Position numbers and translations under genes: made by a program. A stretch of 64,000 nucleotides of DNA from Labilibaculum sp041595635 (GTDB lineage Bacteria > Bacteroidota > Bacteroidia > Bacteroidales > Marinifilaceae). The notes under the pieces were generated by a model. It had not been told where the DNA came from. It ran no database searches and saw only the letters and a program-made list of their open reading frames with translations. The DNA is taken from the NCBI RefSeq assembly GCF_041595635.1, contig NZ_JBFHJW010000012.1, positions 1 to 64,000 of the forward strand, in the 5' to 3' direction. Positions 35,283 to 44,456 of this stretch are shown here, piece after piece. How positions within the stretch are numbered: the stretch's first letter is position 1; every line of letters starts with the position of its first letter.

Positions 35283-37492
35283 TTAAACAAGCAATTTTAG
35301 CCTTGCTGGTAATTGTTGGTGCAAATTCTTGCGCAAATGATCGTAGCATTCAGAAAGAGGATAATCTGATAAAGTACGTAAATAACTTTACCGGAACCGA
35401 TGGAACAGGAAACACCTATCCGGGTGCTGTTGTTCCTTTTGGAATGGTGCAATTGAGTCCGGATAATGGCTTGCCTGGTTGGGATAGAATTGCTGGCTAT
35501 TTTTGGCCCGATTCAACCATTGCCGGATTCAGTCATACCCATTTATCGGGAACCGGAGCTGGCGACATGTACGATTTATTGCTAATGCCTCTTAATAGTC
35601 GATTCACCGAAAGTTTAACACCGAAAGGTGATTATCGTCCGTACTCCAAATTTTCGCACGATAGAGAGGAAGCAAATCCTGGTTACTATTCGGTTGACTT
35701 GTTAAGTTCAGGAATTACAGCTGAATTAACAACCACCGAAAGAGTAGGTTTTCATCGTTATACTTTTCCTAAGGATGAAAAAAGCCAACTAATTCTGGAT
35801 TTGGGCTACAGCTTAAATTGGGATAAACCGGTTGAAACTAAAATTGTAATTGAGGATGAGCATACCATTTCTGGATATCGTAAATCCAAAGGTTGGGCTG
35901 CCGATCAACGAGTGTATTTTGTGATAAAAATCTCAAAAGCCTTTTCTGATGTAAAATTGTTTCAGGCAGGAAAACTTGAAGATGCAAAATCGGTGGAAGG
36001 ACAAAAAACACGAATTGTGCTGACCAAGAAAACCGATCACGATGAGGAAGTATTGGTGAAAGTTGCACTCTCTTCAGCTAGCATCGAGGGAGCAAGGAAT
36101 AACCTGGAAGTTGAGATTCCTCATTGGAATTTCGATCAAACTCGTCAGGAAGCCGAATCAGTATGGAACGATTATTTGGCTAAAATAAAAATTGAAGGAA
36201 CGGAAGCTCAAAAAGAACTGTTCTACACCAATATGTACCATTGTTTTTTAACTCCTTCTCTACATAGCGATGTTGAGGGCCAATACAAAGGTGCCGACGG
36301 AAAAGTTCACACCGCTGAAGGCTATAAAAAATACGATACTTTTTCTCTTTGGGATACCTTTAGAGCTGCACATCCTTTGTACACTATTTTGTGTCCTAAC
36401 GAAACTCAAGATATGATTAAGTCTTTTCTTTCGCATTACGACGAAACAGGTTTGCTTCCTGTTTGGTCTTTGGCAGGAAACGAAACCAACATGATGATTG
36501 GTTACCATGCTGTTCCAGTGATTGTAGATGCTTATTTTAAAGGAATTCCTTTCGATGCTAAAAAAGCTTTGGAAGCCTGCATTGCTTCAGCAAGCGAAAA
36601 AGGAAGACAAATTGATGAGTACATGAAGTTGGGCTATGTTCCTACTGGGGAACATGGGGAAAACTGGTCGGTTTCTAAAACACTCGAATATGCTTACAAC
36701 GACTGGTGTATTGCTCAGTTGGCAAAAGCGCTTGGCGATGATTCTTCTTACCAGATATTTGCAAAAAGAGCCAATAATTGGAAGAATTTATACGATCCTT
36801 CTTCTTCCTTTTTTCGTCCTAAAGATGAAAATGGTCAATTCGAAAGTCCATTTTTAGCCAAAAATTATACTCGTGAATTTTGCGAAAGCAATGCTTGGCA
36901 ATATTTCTGGTTTGTGCCTCACGATATTAAAGGTCTAAGAAGTACTTTGGGTGAAGAAAAGTTCAAAGCCAAACTGGATTCCATGTTTACCTATTATCCC
37001 GAAAAGGATGATAAATTACCTATTTTTAGTACTGGAATGATTGGACAGTATGCTCATGGGAACGAACCTAGTCATCATGTGGCTTACCTCTACAATCAAT
37101 TGGGGGAGCCATGGAAAACCCAGGAAATGGTAAGAAAAATTATTACCAGCCAGTACAGTACCAATCCCGATGGTTATTGCGGTAACGAAGATTGTGGACA
37201 AATGTCGGCATGGCTGGTACTTTCTTCAATGGGTATGTATCCAATAAATCCTGCCAATGGAGAGTATAGTATTACTTCTCCCTGGATGGAAAAGGCGCAA
37301 ATTAATCTTCAAAACGGAAAACAATTTGTTATCAGTACAGAGAATCAGTCAGAACAAAATAAATACATTCAGGCTTTATTCTTAAATGGCAAAGCTTACC
37401 ATAAGCTCAGCATTACCCATCAGCAAATTATAGAGGGTGGCGAATTGCATTTTGTCTTGGGTGACAAGCCAAATAAGGAGTTTTTTAAGTAA
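35279..37492 (+). CDS. GH92 exo-alpha-mannosidase (lipoprotein)
   Basis: The fourth GH92. The lipoprotein signal ends in NSC near residue 18. Marks are VNNFTGTDGTGNTYPGAV, FSHTHLSGTGAGD, Glu536 in CESNAWQYFWFVPHD, GNEPSHH and GNEDCGQMSAWLVLSSMGMYPINP. It closely resembles the GH92 at 27221 but has ESN instead of EGN at the acid. It overlaps the GHL10-like gene by four bases. 737 residues. A small stem-loop (37513-37536) lies between this gene and the CBM9-like gene. Confidence 0.94.
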   Translation: MIKQAILALLVIVGANSCANDRSIQKEDNLIKYVNNFTGTDGTGNTYPGAVVPFGMVQLSPDNGLPGWDRIAGYFWPDSTIAGFSHTHLSGTGAGDMYDLLLMPLNSRFTESLTPKGDYRPYSKFSHDREEANPGYYSVDLLSSGITAELTTTERVGFHRYTFPKDEKSQLILDLGYSLNWDKPVETKIVIEDEHTISGYRKSKGWAADQRVYFVIKISKAFSDVKLFQAGKLEDAKSVEGQKTRIVLTKKTDHDEEVLVKVALSSASIEGARNNLEVEIPHWNFDQTRQEAESVWNDYLAKIKIEGTEAQKELFYTNMYHCFLTPSLHSDVEGQYKGADGKVHTAEGYKKYDTFSLWDTFRAAHPLYTILCPNETQDMIKSFLSHYDETGLLPVWSLAGNETNMMIGYHAVPVIVDAYFKGIPFDAKKALEACIASASEKGRQIDEYMKLGYVPTGEHGENWSVSKTLEYAYNDWCIAQLAKALGDDSSYQIFAKRANNWKNLYDPSSSFFRPKDENGQFESPFLAKNYTREFCESNAWQYFWFVPHDIKGLRSTLGEEKFKAKLDSMFTYYPEKDDKLPIFSTGMIGQYAHGNEPSHHVAYLYNQLGEPWKTQEMVRKIITSQYSTNPDGYCGNEDCGQMSAWLVLSSMGMYPINPANGEYSITSPWMEKAQINLQNGKQFVISTENQSEQNKYIQALFLNGKAYHKLSITHQQIIEGGELHFVLGDKPNKEFFK

Positions 37493-37512
37493 GGTATTTG
37501 ATCGATTTAGAT

Positions 37513-37536
37513 TAGGGACAATTTGTGTTGTCCCTA
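37513..37536 (+). other. Intercistronic stem-loop without T tract
   Basis: A 9-bp perfect stem, 37513-37521 / 37528-37536, with a six-base loop, lies 20 bp after the GH92 stop. No run of Ts follows, so it is more likely an RNA-stability or processing element than a terminator. Confidence 0.5.
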
Positions 37537-37565
37537 AATTGTATCAGAAAAAAAAGTAATACGAA

Positions 37566-38672
37566 ATGAAAAATATCAGCATTTTAACTTTTGGTTTGGC
37601 ATTGTTGGCTTCGGCTTGTACAATGGAAAGTAAACAGGCAATTCTAAAAACAGATAAGAATTTAACAGTTCCTTTTCATCCCGAAAAATACCTTTGCTAT
37701 CAGGCAGAGAATAGCATTTTGGTGGATGGTGTTTTGGATGATGAGGCTTGGCAACAAGCGCCTTGGAGTAGCACTTTCGTGGATATTGAAGGTGATTTGA
37801 AAGAAAAGCCTGCAAAGGATACGAAAATTAAAATGCTTTGGGATGCTGATTATTTCTACATCGCAGCCGAATTAAAAGACGATCATATTTGGGGAAACCT
37901 GACCCAACACGATGCGGTTATTTTTATGGACAATGATTTTGAGGTTTTTATTGATCCCGATGGAGATACTCACAACTACTACGAATTTGAAATAAATGCT
38001 TTAAATACTACTTGGGATTTGATACTCACAAAACCATATCGTGATAATGGTTTCTCGATTGATAGTTGGGAGATTCCAGGTATAAAATCGGCTGTTAAAA
38101 TTTATGGAAGTATCAACAATCCAAGCGATGTTGATGAGAAATGGACAGTAGAATTGGCTTTTCCTTGGAAAGTGCTGAAAGAATGCAATACTCCATCAGC
38201 GAAGCCTGTGGATGGAAGTCAATGGAGAATTAATTTTTCACGCGTTCAGTGGATCACCGAAATTTTGGATGGCAAATACGTTAAAAAGAAGGATGCAAAC
38301 GGAAAAAGATTGCCTGAAAACAATTGGGTTTGGTCTCCGCAAGGAGTAATTGCCATGCATAATCCTGAAACATGGGGATATGTTCAGTTCTCGACACAAA
38401 CTAATGATGCTTCTTTTGTTGAAAATGCCGATGAAGAGGTTAAGTGGGCATTGCGTCAGCTTTACTATCGCGAAAAAGCATATTTGGAAGAAAATAAATG
38501 CTTTACGGATCGTTGTGAAGCTTTGCGTCTTGAGGAAGTAGAATTTTCAGGTGCATTTAAGCCTGAAATTACGCTTTACCAAGAAGGATTTGTAGCAACT
38601 TGTCCTTCCTTGTCGCAGCAAGGGTCTTGGAGTATTCAACAGGATGGTAATATTTGGTTTAGTAAAAAATGA
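37566..38672 (+). CDS. CBM9-like (DOMON) carbohydrate-binding lipoprotein
   Basis: A lipoprotein (signal to Cys near residue 18, SAC) with a carbohydrate-binding family 9-like domain at about residues 50-280. Visible marks are the VDGVLDDEAWQQAPWS start, LWDADYFYIAAEL, the DNDFEVFIDPDGDTHNYYEFEINALNT stretch (quoted in pieces: DNDFEVFID, then YYEFEINALN), WTVELAFPW, and WRINFSRVQW. No catalytic motif is seen. The last 80 residues are unassigned. Its stop overlaps the start of the transglutaminase-like gene by four bases (ATGA), so the two are translationally coupled and may form a complex in which this protein holds the glycan. Confidence 0.85.
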   Translation: MKNISILTFGLALLASACTMESKQAILKTDKNLTVPFHPEKYLCYQAENSILVDGVLDDEAWQQAPWSSTFVDIEGDLKEKPAKDTKIKMLWDADYFYIAAELKDDHIWGNLTQHDAVIFMDNDFEVFIDPDGDTHNYYEFEINALNTTWDLILTKPYRDNGFSIDSWEIPGIKSAVKIYGSINNPSDVDEKWTVELAFPWKVLKECNTPSAKPVDGSQWRINFSRVQWITEILDGKYVKKKDANGKRLPENNWVWSPQGVIAMHNPETWGYVQFSTQTNDASFVENADEEVKWALRQLYYREKAYLEENKCFTDRCEALRLEEVEFSGAFKPEITLYQEGFVATCPSLSQQGSWSIQQDGNIWFSKK

Positions 38673-41293
38673 TTATGAGATTGAAAGGAATTGCAATTTT
38701 AGGTTTTGTAAGCTGTTTGTTGTTTACAAGTTGTGCAGAACATCTTGTAAGCGATAAAACAAAACGAAGCGAAATTCATCAGAAATTCGAACAGAGAAGC
38801 AAAGATTTATTGCACAATCGCCAAGCTCAATTATTGGATGTTTTCAATAGTAACTTGACACAAAAAGAAGTGGATGCTCTTGAGTTTTTGTATGCCTACG
38901 AAACTTTGAGTGACTTGTGTAATTATGATTCAGAGCATTATTTGCAGCAGGTTCGATATGCTTTTAAGGCTCAGGAAACTTTTAGCTGGGGTAAAAAAGT
39001 AAGTGAAGATGATTTTCTCCATTTTGTATTGCCTCCTCGTGCGGGTACCGAAAATATGGATTCGGCTCGTGTGGTTATTTTTCATGAGCTGAAAGACAGG
39101 CTGATGAATTTAAGTATGAAAGAGGCGGCTCAGGAAGTGAATCACTGGTGTCACGAAAAAGTGACTTACACAGGAACCGATGGCAGAACATCGGCACCCC
39201 TTGCCTGCATCAGAAATGCCAAAGGTCGTTGTGGTGAGGAATCGGTTTTAACTGTTACCGCTTTGCGAGCTGTGGGCATTCCTGCTCGTCAGATTTATAC
39301 ACCTCGTTGGGTTCATCAGGACGATAATCACGCTTGGGTAGAATTTTGGGCCGATGGCAAATGGTACTTTACCGGAGCTTGCGAACCCGAAGCAGAAGTG
39401 AATCAAGGATGGTTCGTTGAACCTTCGCGCAGAGCCATTCTTACGGCGACTCAAACGCTAGGGCATTATAATGCTTCAGATGTGATTTATGAGAGAGATA
39501 ATTTTACTCGTTTGAATCAGATTGCGAATTATGCAAGTGCTAAAAATATTTTTGTAAAAGTAAAAAATGCGCAAAATAAGCCAATTGAAGAGGTTGAAGT
39601 TGGTTTCTTGGTTTGTAACTATGCCGAATTGTACAATTTGGCCAGTCTAAAGACAGATGCTCAAGGAATTTGTAGTCTTAAACTTGGACTTGGTGATGTT
39701 GTGGTTTGGGCAACTAAAAATGAAGAGTTTAGTTTTAAGAAAATTTCAGTTGCCGATACAGATACACTTAGTTTGGTATTGAACGGAAGTGATTTTTCCG
39801 AAAGGGTGATCGATTTTGATTTGGTACCGCCGGTTAAAAAAGCACCTTTGAAATTCTCGGCAGAAGGCAGAGAAAAGAACAAAAAAAGATTGGCTGTAGA
39901 AGATTCCATCCGAAAGGCTTACGAAAAAACCTTTATGAATCAGGAGGAAGCTTTTCTTCTTGCTAGTAAGGAGCAACTTGATAGCACGCTTGTTTGGCAA
40001 AAAATTAAAAAATCGAGAGGAAACTGGGCAAACATCAGTCGATTGATTCAAAATACACCTTCCGAAATGAAGAAATGGGTATTTCCTTTGCTTAACGCGA
40101 TATCAGAAAAAGATCTTAGAGATGCTTCTTCTGATATATTGCTGAGTCACATGATGCATTCTTCGGCCTTCGAGAAGCAATGTTCCGAAAAAGAATATGC
40201 CGATTATATTTTGAATCCAAGAATTGCCATGGAGCAATTATCAGCTTACAAAGCTTACCTAAAAACAAGTTTCGATGATGAATTTTGGACGGAAGTAAAA
40301 AAGAATCCTGCGAAAGCAGAAGAATGGATTCTCTCTACAATCAATATCAGTAAAGCGGAAAATTATATTTGGGTGCCTTCTACGCCTAAAGGGGTTTTCG
40401 AGATGAAAACTACCGATTTGGGTAGTGCAAAAGTTCTTTTTGTTGCTTTGTGTCGAACTGCTGGTATTCCTGCTCGAATCGATCGGGTGACTCAAATTGC
40501 TCAATATAAAAAAGACGAGCAATGGGTGAATGTTTATTTGGGCGAAAAACAGGCAGAAAAAGAGGATCATTTTGGAAGCATTAGTTTGCACACTAGTTCT
40601 GATGAGGTGTGTAAGTACGCAAAGCAATTTAGCTTGGCAAAATTCGAAAATGGTTTTTATAAAACATTGGAATTTCCTTTTAATAAGGATGTGAAAGATT
40701 TTCCTAAGAATATCAGTTTGGCTGTAGGTAACTATTTGCTTCTTACGGCTGAGCGGGAAAATGATGGTACTGTGCTCAATCGACTTTCTTTTTTCACTGT
40801 GAAAAAAGATGAGCATAAGCAGATAGAACTTAGCATACGAAGCGAAGTAAAACCTTTGGAAGCTTATGGAAAATATTTCCTACCCAACAATTTAAAAGCA
40901 ATTGACGGGCAACCAGAGCTATTCGAATCTTGTTCCTTGAATAGGGGAATGGTTGTTATTTGGATCGATCCAGATAAAGAGCCTACCAAGCATGTTTTGA
41001 AAGATTTGGAAGAGGTGAAAGACTCTTTCGATGAGCTTAGCATTCCTTTTGTGTTTGTGCTGCCTCAGGATGTGAGAGCAGAGCAATTCGAAGCTTCGGA
41101 TTATAGTTTGCCGGAGAATTCTCATTTTGTTATGGGAGATGAATTGCTGCCCAATTTTGAAAAGACATTAGGCAAAAACTTTCATCAGCAACTGCCAGTA
41201 GTCACCTTTTTAACCACAAACAACGAAGTGTTCTTTTTGTCTTCGGGTTACAAAATTGGTGTTGGCGATGAATTATTAAAATCGATAAAATAG
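38669..41293 (+). CDS. Transglutaminase/PNGase-like lipoprotein
   Basis: An 874-residue lipoprotein (signal to Cys near residue 23, TSC) with a transglutaminase-like thiol domain at about residues 135-260. The order of motifs recalls eukaryotic cytosolic PNGase (Png1/NGLY1): GRCGE with Cys188, GIPAR, then NHAWVE with His221, then W-Y-F-T-G-A-C-E. In PNGase the last motif is W-x-H-x-D-x-C-E and the Asp completes the triad; here that place is Gly236, with Glu239 and Glu241 close by. A second, shorter transglutaminase-like segment (GIPARIDRV) lies near residue 605 and lacks an obvious Cys-His pair. Domain order: signal, helical region, thiol domain, beta-rich middle, second domain, thioredoxin-like end. 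PNGase-like deglycosylation is a hypothesis; protease or structural roles are alternatives. Confidence 0.75.
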   Translation: MIMRLKGIAILGFVSCLLFTSCAEHLVSDKTKRSEIHQKFEQRSKDLLHNRQAQLLDVFNSNLTQKEVDALEFLYAYETLSDLCNYDSEHYLQQVRYAFKAQETFSWGKKVSEDDFLHFVLPPRAGTENMDSARVVIFHELKDRLMNLSMKEAAQEVNHWCHEKVTYTGTDGRTSAPLACIRNAKGRCGEESVLTVTALRAVGIPARQIYTPRWVHQDDNHAWVEFWADGKWYFTGACEPEAEVNQGWFVEPSRRAILTATQTLGHYNASDVIYERDNFTRLNQIANYASAKNIFVKVKNAQNKPIEEVEVGFLVCNYAELYNLASLKTDAQGICSLKLGLGDVVVWATKNEEFSFKKISVADTDTLSLVLNGSDFSERVIDFDLVPPVKKAPLKFSAEGREKNKKRLAVEDSIRKAYEKTFMNQEEAFLLASKEQLDSTLVWQKIKKSRGNWANISRLIQNTPSEMKKWVFPLLNAISEKDLRDASSDILLSHMMHSSAFEKQCSEKEYADYILNPRIAMEQLSAYKAYLKTSFDDEFWTEVKKNPAKAEEWILSTINISKAENYIWVPSTPKGVFEMKTTDLGSAKVLFVALCRTAGIPARIDRVTQIAQYKKDEQWVNVYLGEKQAEKEDHFGSISLHTSSDEVCKYAKQFSLAKFENGFYKTLEFPFNKDVKDFPKNISLAVGNYLLLTAERENDGTVLNRLSFFTVKKDEHKQIELSIRSEVKPLEAYGKYFLPNNLKAIDGQPELFESCSLNRGMVVIWIDPDKEPTKHVLKDLEEVKDSFDELSIPFVFVLPQDVRAEQFEASDYSLPENSHFVMGDELLPNFEKTLGKNFHQQLPVVTFLTTNNEVFFLSSGYKIGVGDELLKSIK

Positions 41294-41322
41294 GTTAGAA
41301 CAGATTTATAAATTAGAGAGAT

Positions 41323-42885
41323 ATGAAACGTAACAGGTTAACATTCTTTTTGTGCAGTGGACTAATTTTAATGGCCCTTATGTCCGCGTGCAAAACAGAA
41401 AAAGCAGATGTAAAGGAAAGGCCAAATATTTTGTTTATTATGAGCGATGATCATTCGTACCAAACCATTAGTGCCTATGATAATCGATTTATTGAAACAC
41501 CAAATATCGATAGAATTGCCAAGGATGGTGTGGTTTTTACAAATAGCTTTGTAGGAAACTCCATTTGTGGTCCAAGTAGAGCTACCATGTTAACTGGGAA
41601 ACATACTCACATCAATGGGCAGATTAATAATGATGTGACCTTTAATGGTACGCAGGAAACATTTCCAAAGCTATTGCATCAATCGGGATACCAAACTGCA
41701 TTAATTGGAAAATGGCACTTGAAAAGTGATCCAACAGGTTTCGATTATTGGAGTGTAGTTCCGGGGCAGGGACAATATTATAATCCTGATTTTATTGAGA
41801 TGGGCGTGGAAAAGCAATACGAAGGTTATGTGACTACTTTGACTACTGATTTTGCGATTAAATGGCTCGATAAACAAAGAGATAAGAGTAAACCATTTTG
41901 TTTGTTGCTTCATAATAAAGCACCTCACCGTACCTGGGAACCAGATACCGCTTATTTAGACGATTTTGAGGATAAAACTTTTCCTTTACCAGATAATTTC
42001 TTCGATAATTATGAAGGACGTCAGGCTGCAGAAGAACAGCATTTAAGCATTCGTGCAAATGATATGGATTTGTTTTACGATCTAAAAATGCAAGATCCTG
42101 AAGGTGAAATAAAATCACGTTTCCCTTGGTACAAAGGTCATACTACAAGAATGAACGACGCTCAGAAAGCAGCTTGGGATGCGCATTACAATCCAATTGC
42201 TGAAGACTTTAAAAAACAGAATCTTAGCGGTGAGGAACTTTACAAATGGAAGTATCAGCGTTACATGAAAGATTACTTGAGCTGTATTAAATCGGTTGAT
42301 GAAAATATTGGTCGAGTGTTGGATTACCTTGAAGAGCAAGGTTTGGCTGATAATACATTGATTGTTTATACTTCAGATCAAGGTTTCTACATGGGTGAGC
42401 ATGGATGGTTCGATAAGCGTTTTATGTACGAAGAATCATTCAGAACCCCACTGTTAATGCATTTGCCTAAAGGCTACGAAAAAAGAGGTGAAATTTCAGA
42501 ATTGGTACAGAATATCGATTATGCTCCTACTTTTCTTGATGTGGCAAATGTTAAAGTGCCAAATGCAATTCAGGGTGTTTCTTTAAAGCCGTTGTTTCAG
42601 AAGGAAGAGCCTAAGGAATGGAGAAAAGGATTGTACTATCACTATTACGAATTTCCGAATGAACACATGGTGAAGCGTCATTATGGAATAAGAACTGAAC
42701 GTTATAAATTAATTCATTTTTATAATGATATTGATGTATGGGAATTGTATGATTTACAAAACGATCCACAAGAAATGCACAATCTATATGGACAGGCTGA
42801 TTATGAAACGATCACTCAAGATTTAAAATCTCAATTAAAAGAATTGCAGGTAGAGTATCAGGATGTTGATCAGACCAATTATTAG
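41323..42885 (+). CDS. S1 family sulfatase, N-acetylglucosamine-6-sulfatase-like (lipoprotein)
   Basis: A formylglycine sulfatase with a lipoprotein signal (Cys near residue 23, MSAC). Metal ligands are in SDDHSYQT, and the maturation motif C-G-P-S-R begins at Cys82 and continues ATMLTGKH. The next stretch, HINGQIN followed by TFPKLLHQSGYQTALIGKWHL and then PTGFDYW and PGQGQYYNPDF, is typical of subfamily S1_11, whose characterised Bacteroides member removes 6-O-sulfate from GlcNAc. The distal site is TSDQGFYMGEHGWFDKR. 520 residues. It is the only sulfatase of the N-glycan-like block, so 6-sulfated GlcNAc on N-glycan antennae is a sensible substrate. It starts 29 bp after the transglutaminase-like gene and a stem-loop follows (42911-42937). 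Confidence 0.92.
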   Translation: MKRNRLTFFLCSGLILMALMSACKTEKADVKERPNILFIMSDDHSYQTISAYDNRFIETPNIDRIAKDGVVFTNSFVGNSICGPSRATMLTGKHTHINGQINNDVTFNGTQETFPKLLHQSGYQTALIGKWHLKSDPTGFDYWSVVPGQGQYYNPDFIEMGVEKQYEGYVTTLTTDFAIKWLDKQRDKSKPFCLLLHNKAPHRTWEPDTAYLDDFEDKTFPLPDNFFDNYEGRQAAEEQHLSIRANDMDLFYDLKMQDPEGEIKSRFPWYKGHTTRMNDAQKAAWDAHYNPIAEDFKKQNLSGEELYKWKYQRYMKDYLSCIKSVDENIGRVLDYLEEQGLADNTLIVYTSDQGFYMGEHGWFDKRFMYEESFRTPLLMHLPKGYEKRGEISELVQNIDYAPTFLDVANVKVPNAIQGVSLKPLFQKEEPKEWRKGLYYHYYEFPNEHMVKRHYGIRTERYKLIHFYNDIDVWELYDLQNDPQEMHNLYGQADYETITQDLKSQLKELQVEYQDVDQTNY

Positions 42886-42910
42886 ATAATATAGCTTTGT
42901 AATACACATT

Positions 42911-42937
42911 TGCCAATTATTTAGGCAGTAATTGGCA
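42911..42937 (+). other. Stem-loop after last sulfatase
   Basis: A perfect 9-bp stem, 42911-42919 / 42929-42937, with a nine-base loop, lies 25 bp after the sulfatase stop. No T tract follows. It is placed where the enzyme transcript would end, before the ROK regulator. Confidence 0.5.
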
Positions 42938-43031
42938 GGTGTGCTTTGCAAAAGATTCAGGGGATATTTGAACTTTTCATAAGCGTTTTTATAAAAAGAT
43001 AGGAATACTTTGCTATATTTTTATAAAAGAA

Positions 43032-43063
43032 TTTGTTTGAAAGGTTTTAATAATGTAATCTTG
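43032..43063 (+). promoter_or_regulatory. Possible promoter of the ROK regulator gene
   Basis: TTTG at 43032-43035 and TAATCTTG at 43056-43063 are 20 bp apart. The second box matches the Bacteroidota -7 consensus TAnnTTTG at all but one position. It lies 31 bp before the ATG at 43095. Confidence 0.35.
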
Positions 43064-43094
43064 TATTGTTAAATTTAAAGGGGCAAAATAGAAC

Positions 43095-44318
43095 ATGGTA
43101 TACTGGGATTCCGAAATTCAAAAAGGGCTGATTGGACATGATAAAAAAATGTTTCTGAGTAAGAAACAAATTATAAAATATTTATACCGAAATGGAACAT
43201 TATCGGGCGCTAAAATAGCGAAAAAACTTAATCTTAGCTCTCCAACAACCCAAAGTTATTTGAATGAGTTAATTAAGGAAAATATCATCGAATATCGTGG
43301 AAAAGGAAAATCAATAGGAGGAAGACGTCCCAATATTTATGGTTTGGTTAAAAATTCAGTCTATCTGTTAGGAATTGATATTAGCCAAAATAAGTTTTCG
43401 GTTGCTATTTATAACAATGAACTTCAAAATATATCCGGTATTCAAACCAAATCTCTAAAATTAGGGAATGACCTTTCTGCAATTGATACTATTTATGAAT
43501 TTGCCAAAGCATTGCTTATTAAATTTGAGATTGAGGAGAAAAAAATTATGGGTGTTGGCATTAATATGCCTGGACTAATTGATTCTGATTCGGGAATTAA
43601 CTATTCTTATTTGTATGCTCCTGATGTTTGCTTGCGCGATGCTTTTCAAGAAAAATTTAAATTTCCAGTTTATATTGAAAACGATTCAAAAGCTCGTGCT
43701 TTGGCCGAATTGCGTTATGGAATTGCCAAGGAATCTAAAAATGCACTGGTTCTTCAGCTCGATTGGGGACTTGGAATAGGGATGATTTTTAATGGAAAGT
43801 TATACAAAGGCAATTCGGGTTTCTCTGGAGAGTTTAGTCATATCTTAATCAATGATGATGGTCCTTTGTGTATCTGCGGAAAACGTGGATGTTTGGAAAC
43901 AATTGCTTCTGGAAGAGTTCTTGTGAGTAGGGCTTATGAAGAGTTAGACAAGAATGTAAATTCTGCACTTCATCAAAGCAGACTTAGTAACAACGGACAA
44001 TTAACACCTGATGATATTGTGAAAGCAGCAAAGGAAGGCGATCAGCTGGCTTTGTCTCTAATTAATAGTTTCGGTCAGAATTTGGGCAAAGGATTGTCTT
44101 ACCTTATTCAAATTTTAAATCCTGAATTAATTATCCTTGGAGGAACCATTTCACAAGCAAACGAGTATCTTTTAACGCCTATCAACCAATCTCTTTTTAG
44201 CTACTGTATTCCTAAATTAAGAGAAGATACGAGCATAAAAATCTCTCAACTTGGAATTGAATCCGGAGTTTTAGGAGCTGTTTCGGTGGTATTGGAACAT
44301 GCCATTAACGATTATTAA
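43095..44318 (+). CDS. ROK family transcriptional regulator (NagC/XylR type)
   Basis: A 407-residue regulator with an N-terminal winged-helix DNA-binding domain (residues 20-85; GTLSGAKIAKKLNLSSPTT is its helix-turn-helix, quoted as GTLSGAKIAKKLNLS) and a C-terminal ROK sugar-kinase fold. The ROK part shows LLGIDISQNKFS, GVGINMPGLIDSDSG, IENDSKARALAE, LDWGLGIGMI and the zinc site CICGKRGCLET near residues 259-269. ROK repressors release DNA when they bind a sugar or sugar phosphate. It lies between the enzyme blocks and the fuc genes, so it may control either; the ligand is not known. The start ATG 43095 gives a 20-residue lead before the HTH; an internal Met is near residue 19. Confidence 0.88.
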   Translation: MVYWDSEIQKGLIGHDKKMFLSKKQIIKYLYRNGTLSGAKIAKKLNLSSPTTQSYLNELIKENIIEYRGKGKSIGGRRPNIYGLVKNSVYLLGIDISQNKFSVAIYNNELQNISGIQTKSLKLGNDLSAIDTIYEFAKALLIKFEIEEKKIMGVGINMPGLIDSDSGINYSYLYAPDVCLRDAFQEKFKFPVYIENDSKARALAELRYGIAKESKNALVLQLDWGLGIGMIFNGKLYKGNSGFSGEFSHILINDDGPLCICGKRGCLETIASGRVLVSRAYEELDKNVNSALHQSRLSNNGQLTPDDIVKAAKEGDQLALSLINSFGQNLGKGLSYLIQILNPELIILGGTISQANEYLLTPINQSLFSYCIPKLREDTSIKISQLGIESGVLGAVSVVLEHAINDY

Positions 44319-44376
44319 AAAAATAGTAGAAGGGCAAAACTTGATTCATTCTCGTTTATCCTTTTCTACAGAATAG

Positions 44377-44408
44377 AAGGTGTTGCAGAATGAGCAACAC
44401 CTTTTTTT
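44377..44408 (+). terminator. Terminator after ROK gene
   Basis: Perfect stem 44378-44386 / 44394-44402, followed by a T run to 44408. It ends the ROK transcript and, being nearly symmetrical, could also serve the convergent AraC gene. Confidence 0.8.
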
Positions 44409-44456
44409 ATGCCTCACCTTCTGGAAAATGGAATTCTCTTTAGCGCAAGGCATTTT

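Noticed and set aside
40259..40816. 185-codon open frame on the minus strand inside the transglutaminase-like gene
   Set aside because: It is opposite a continuous 874-codon frame with lipoprotein signal and domain motifs; the composition is that of a reverse shadow.
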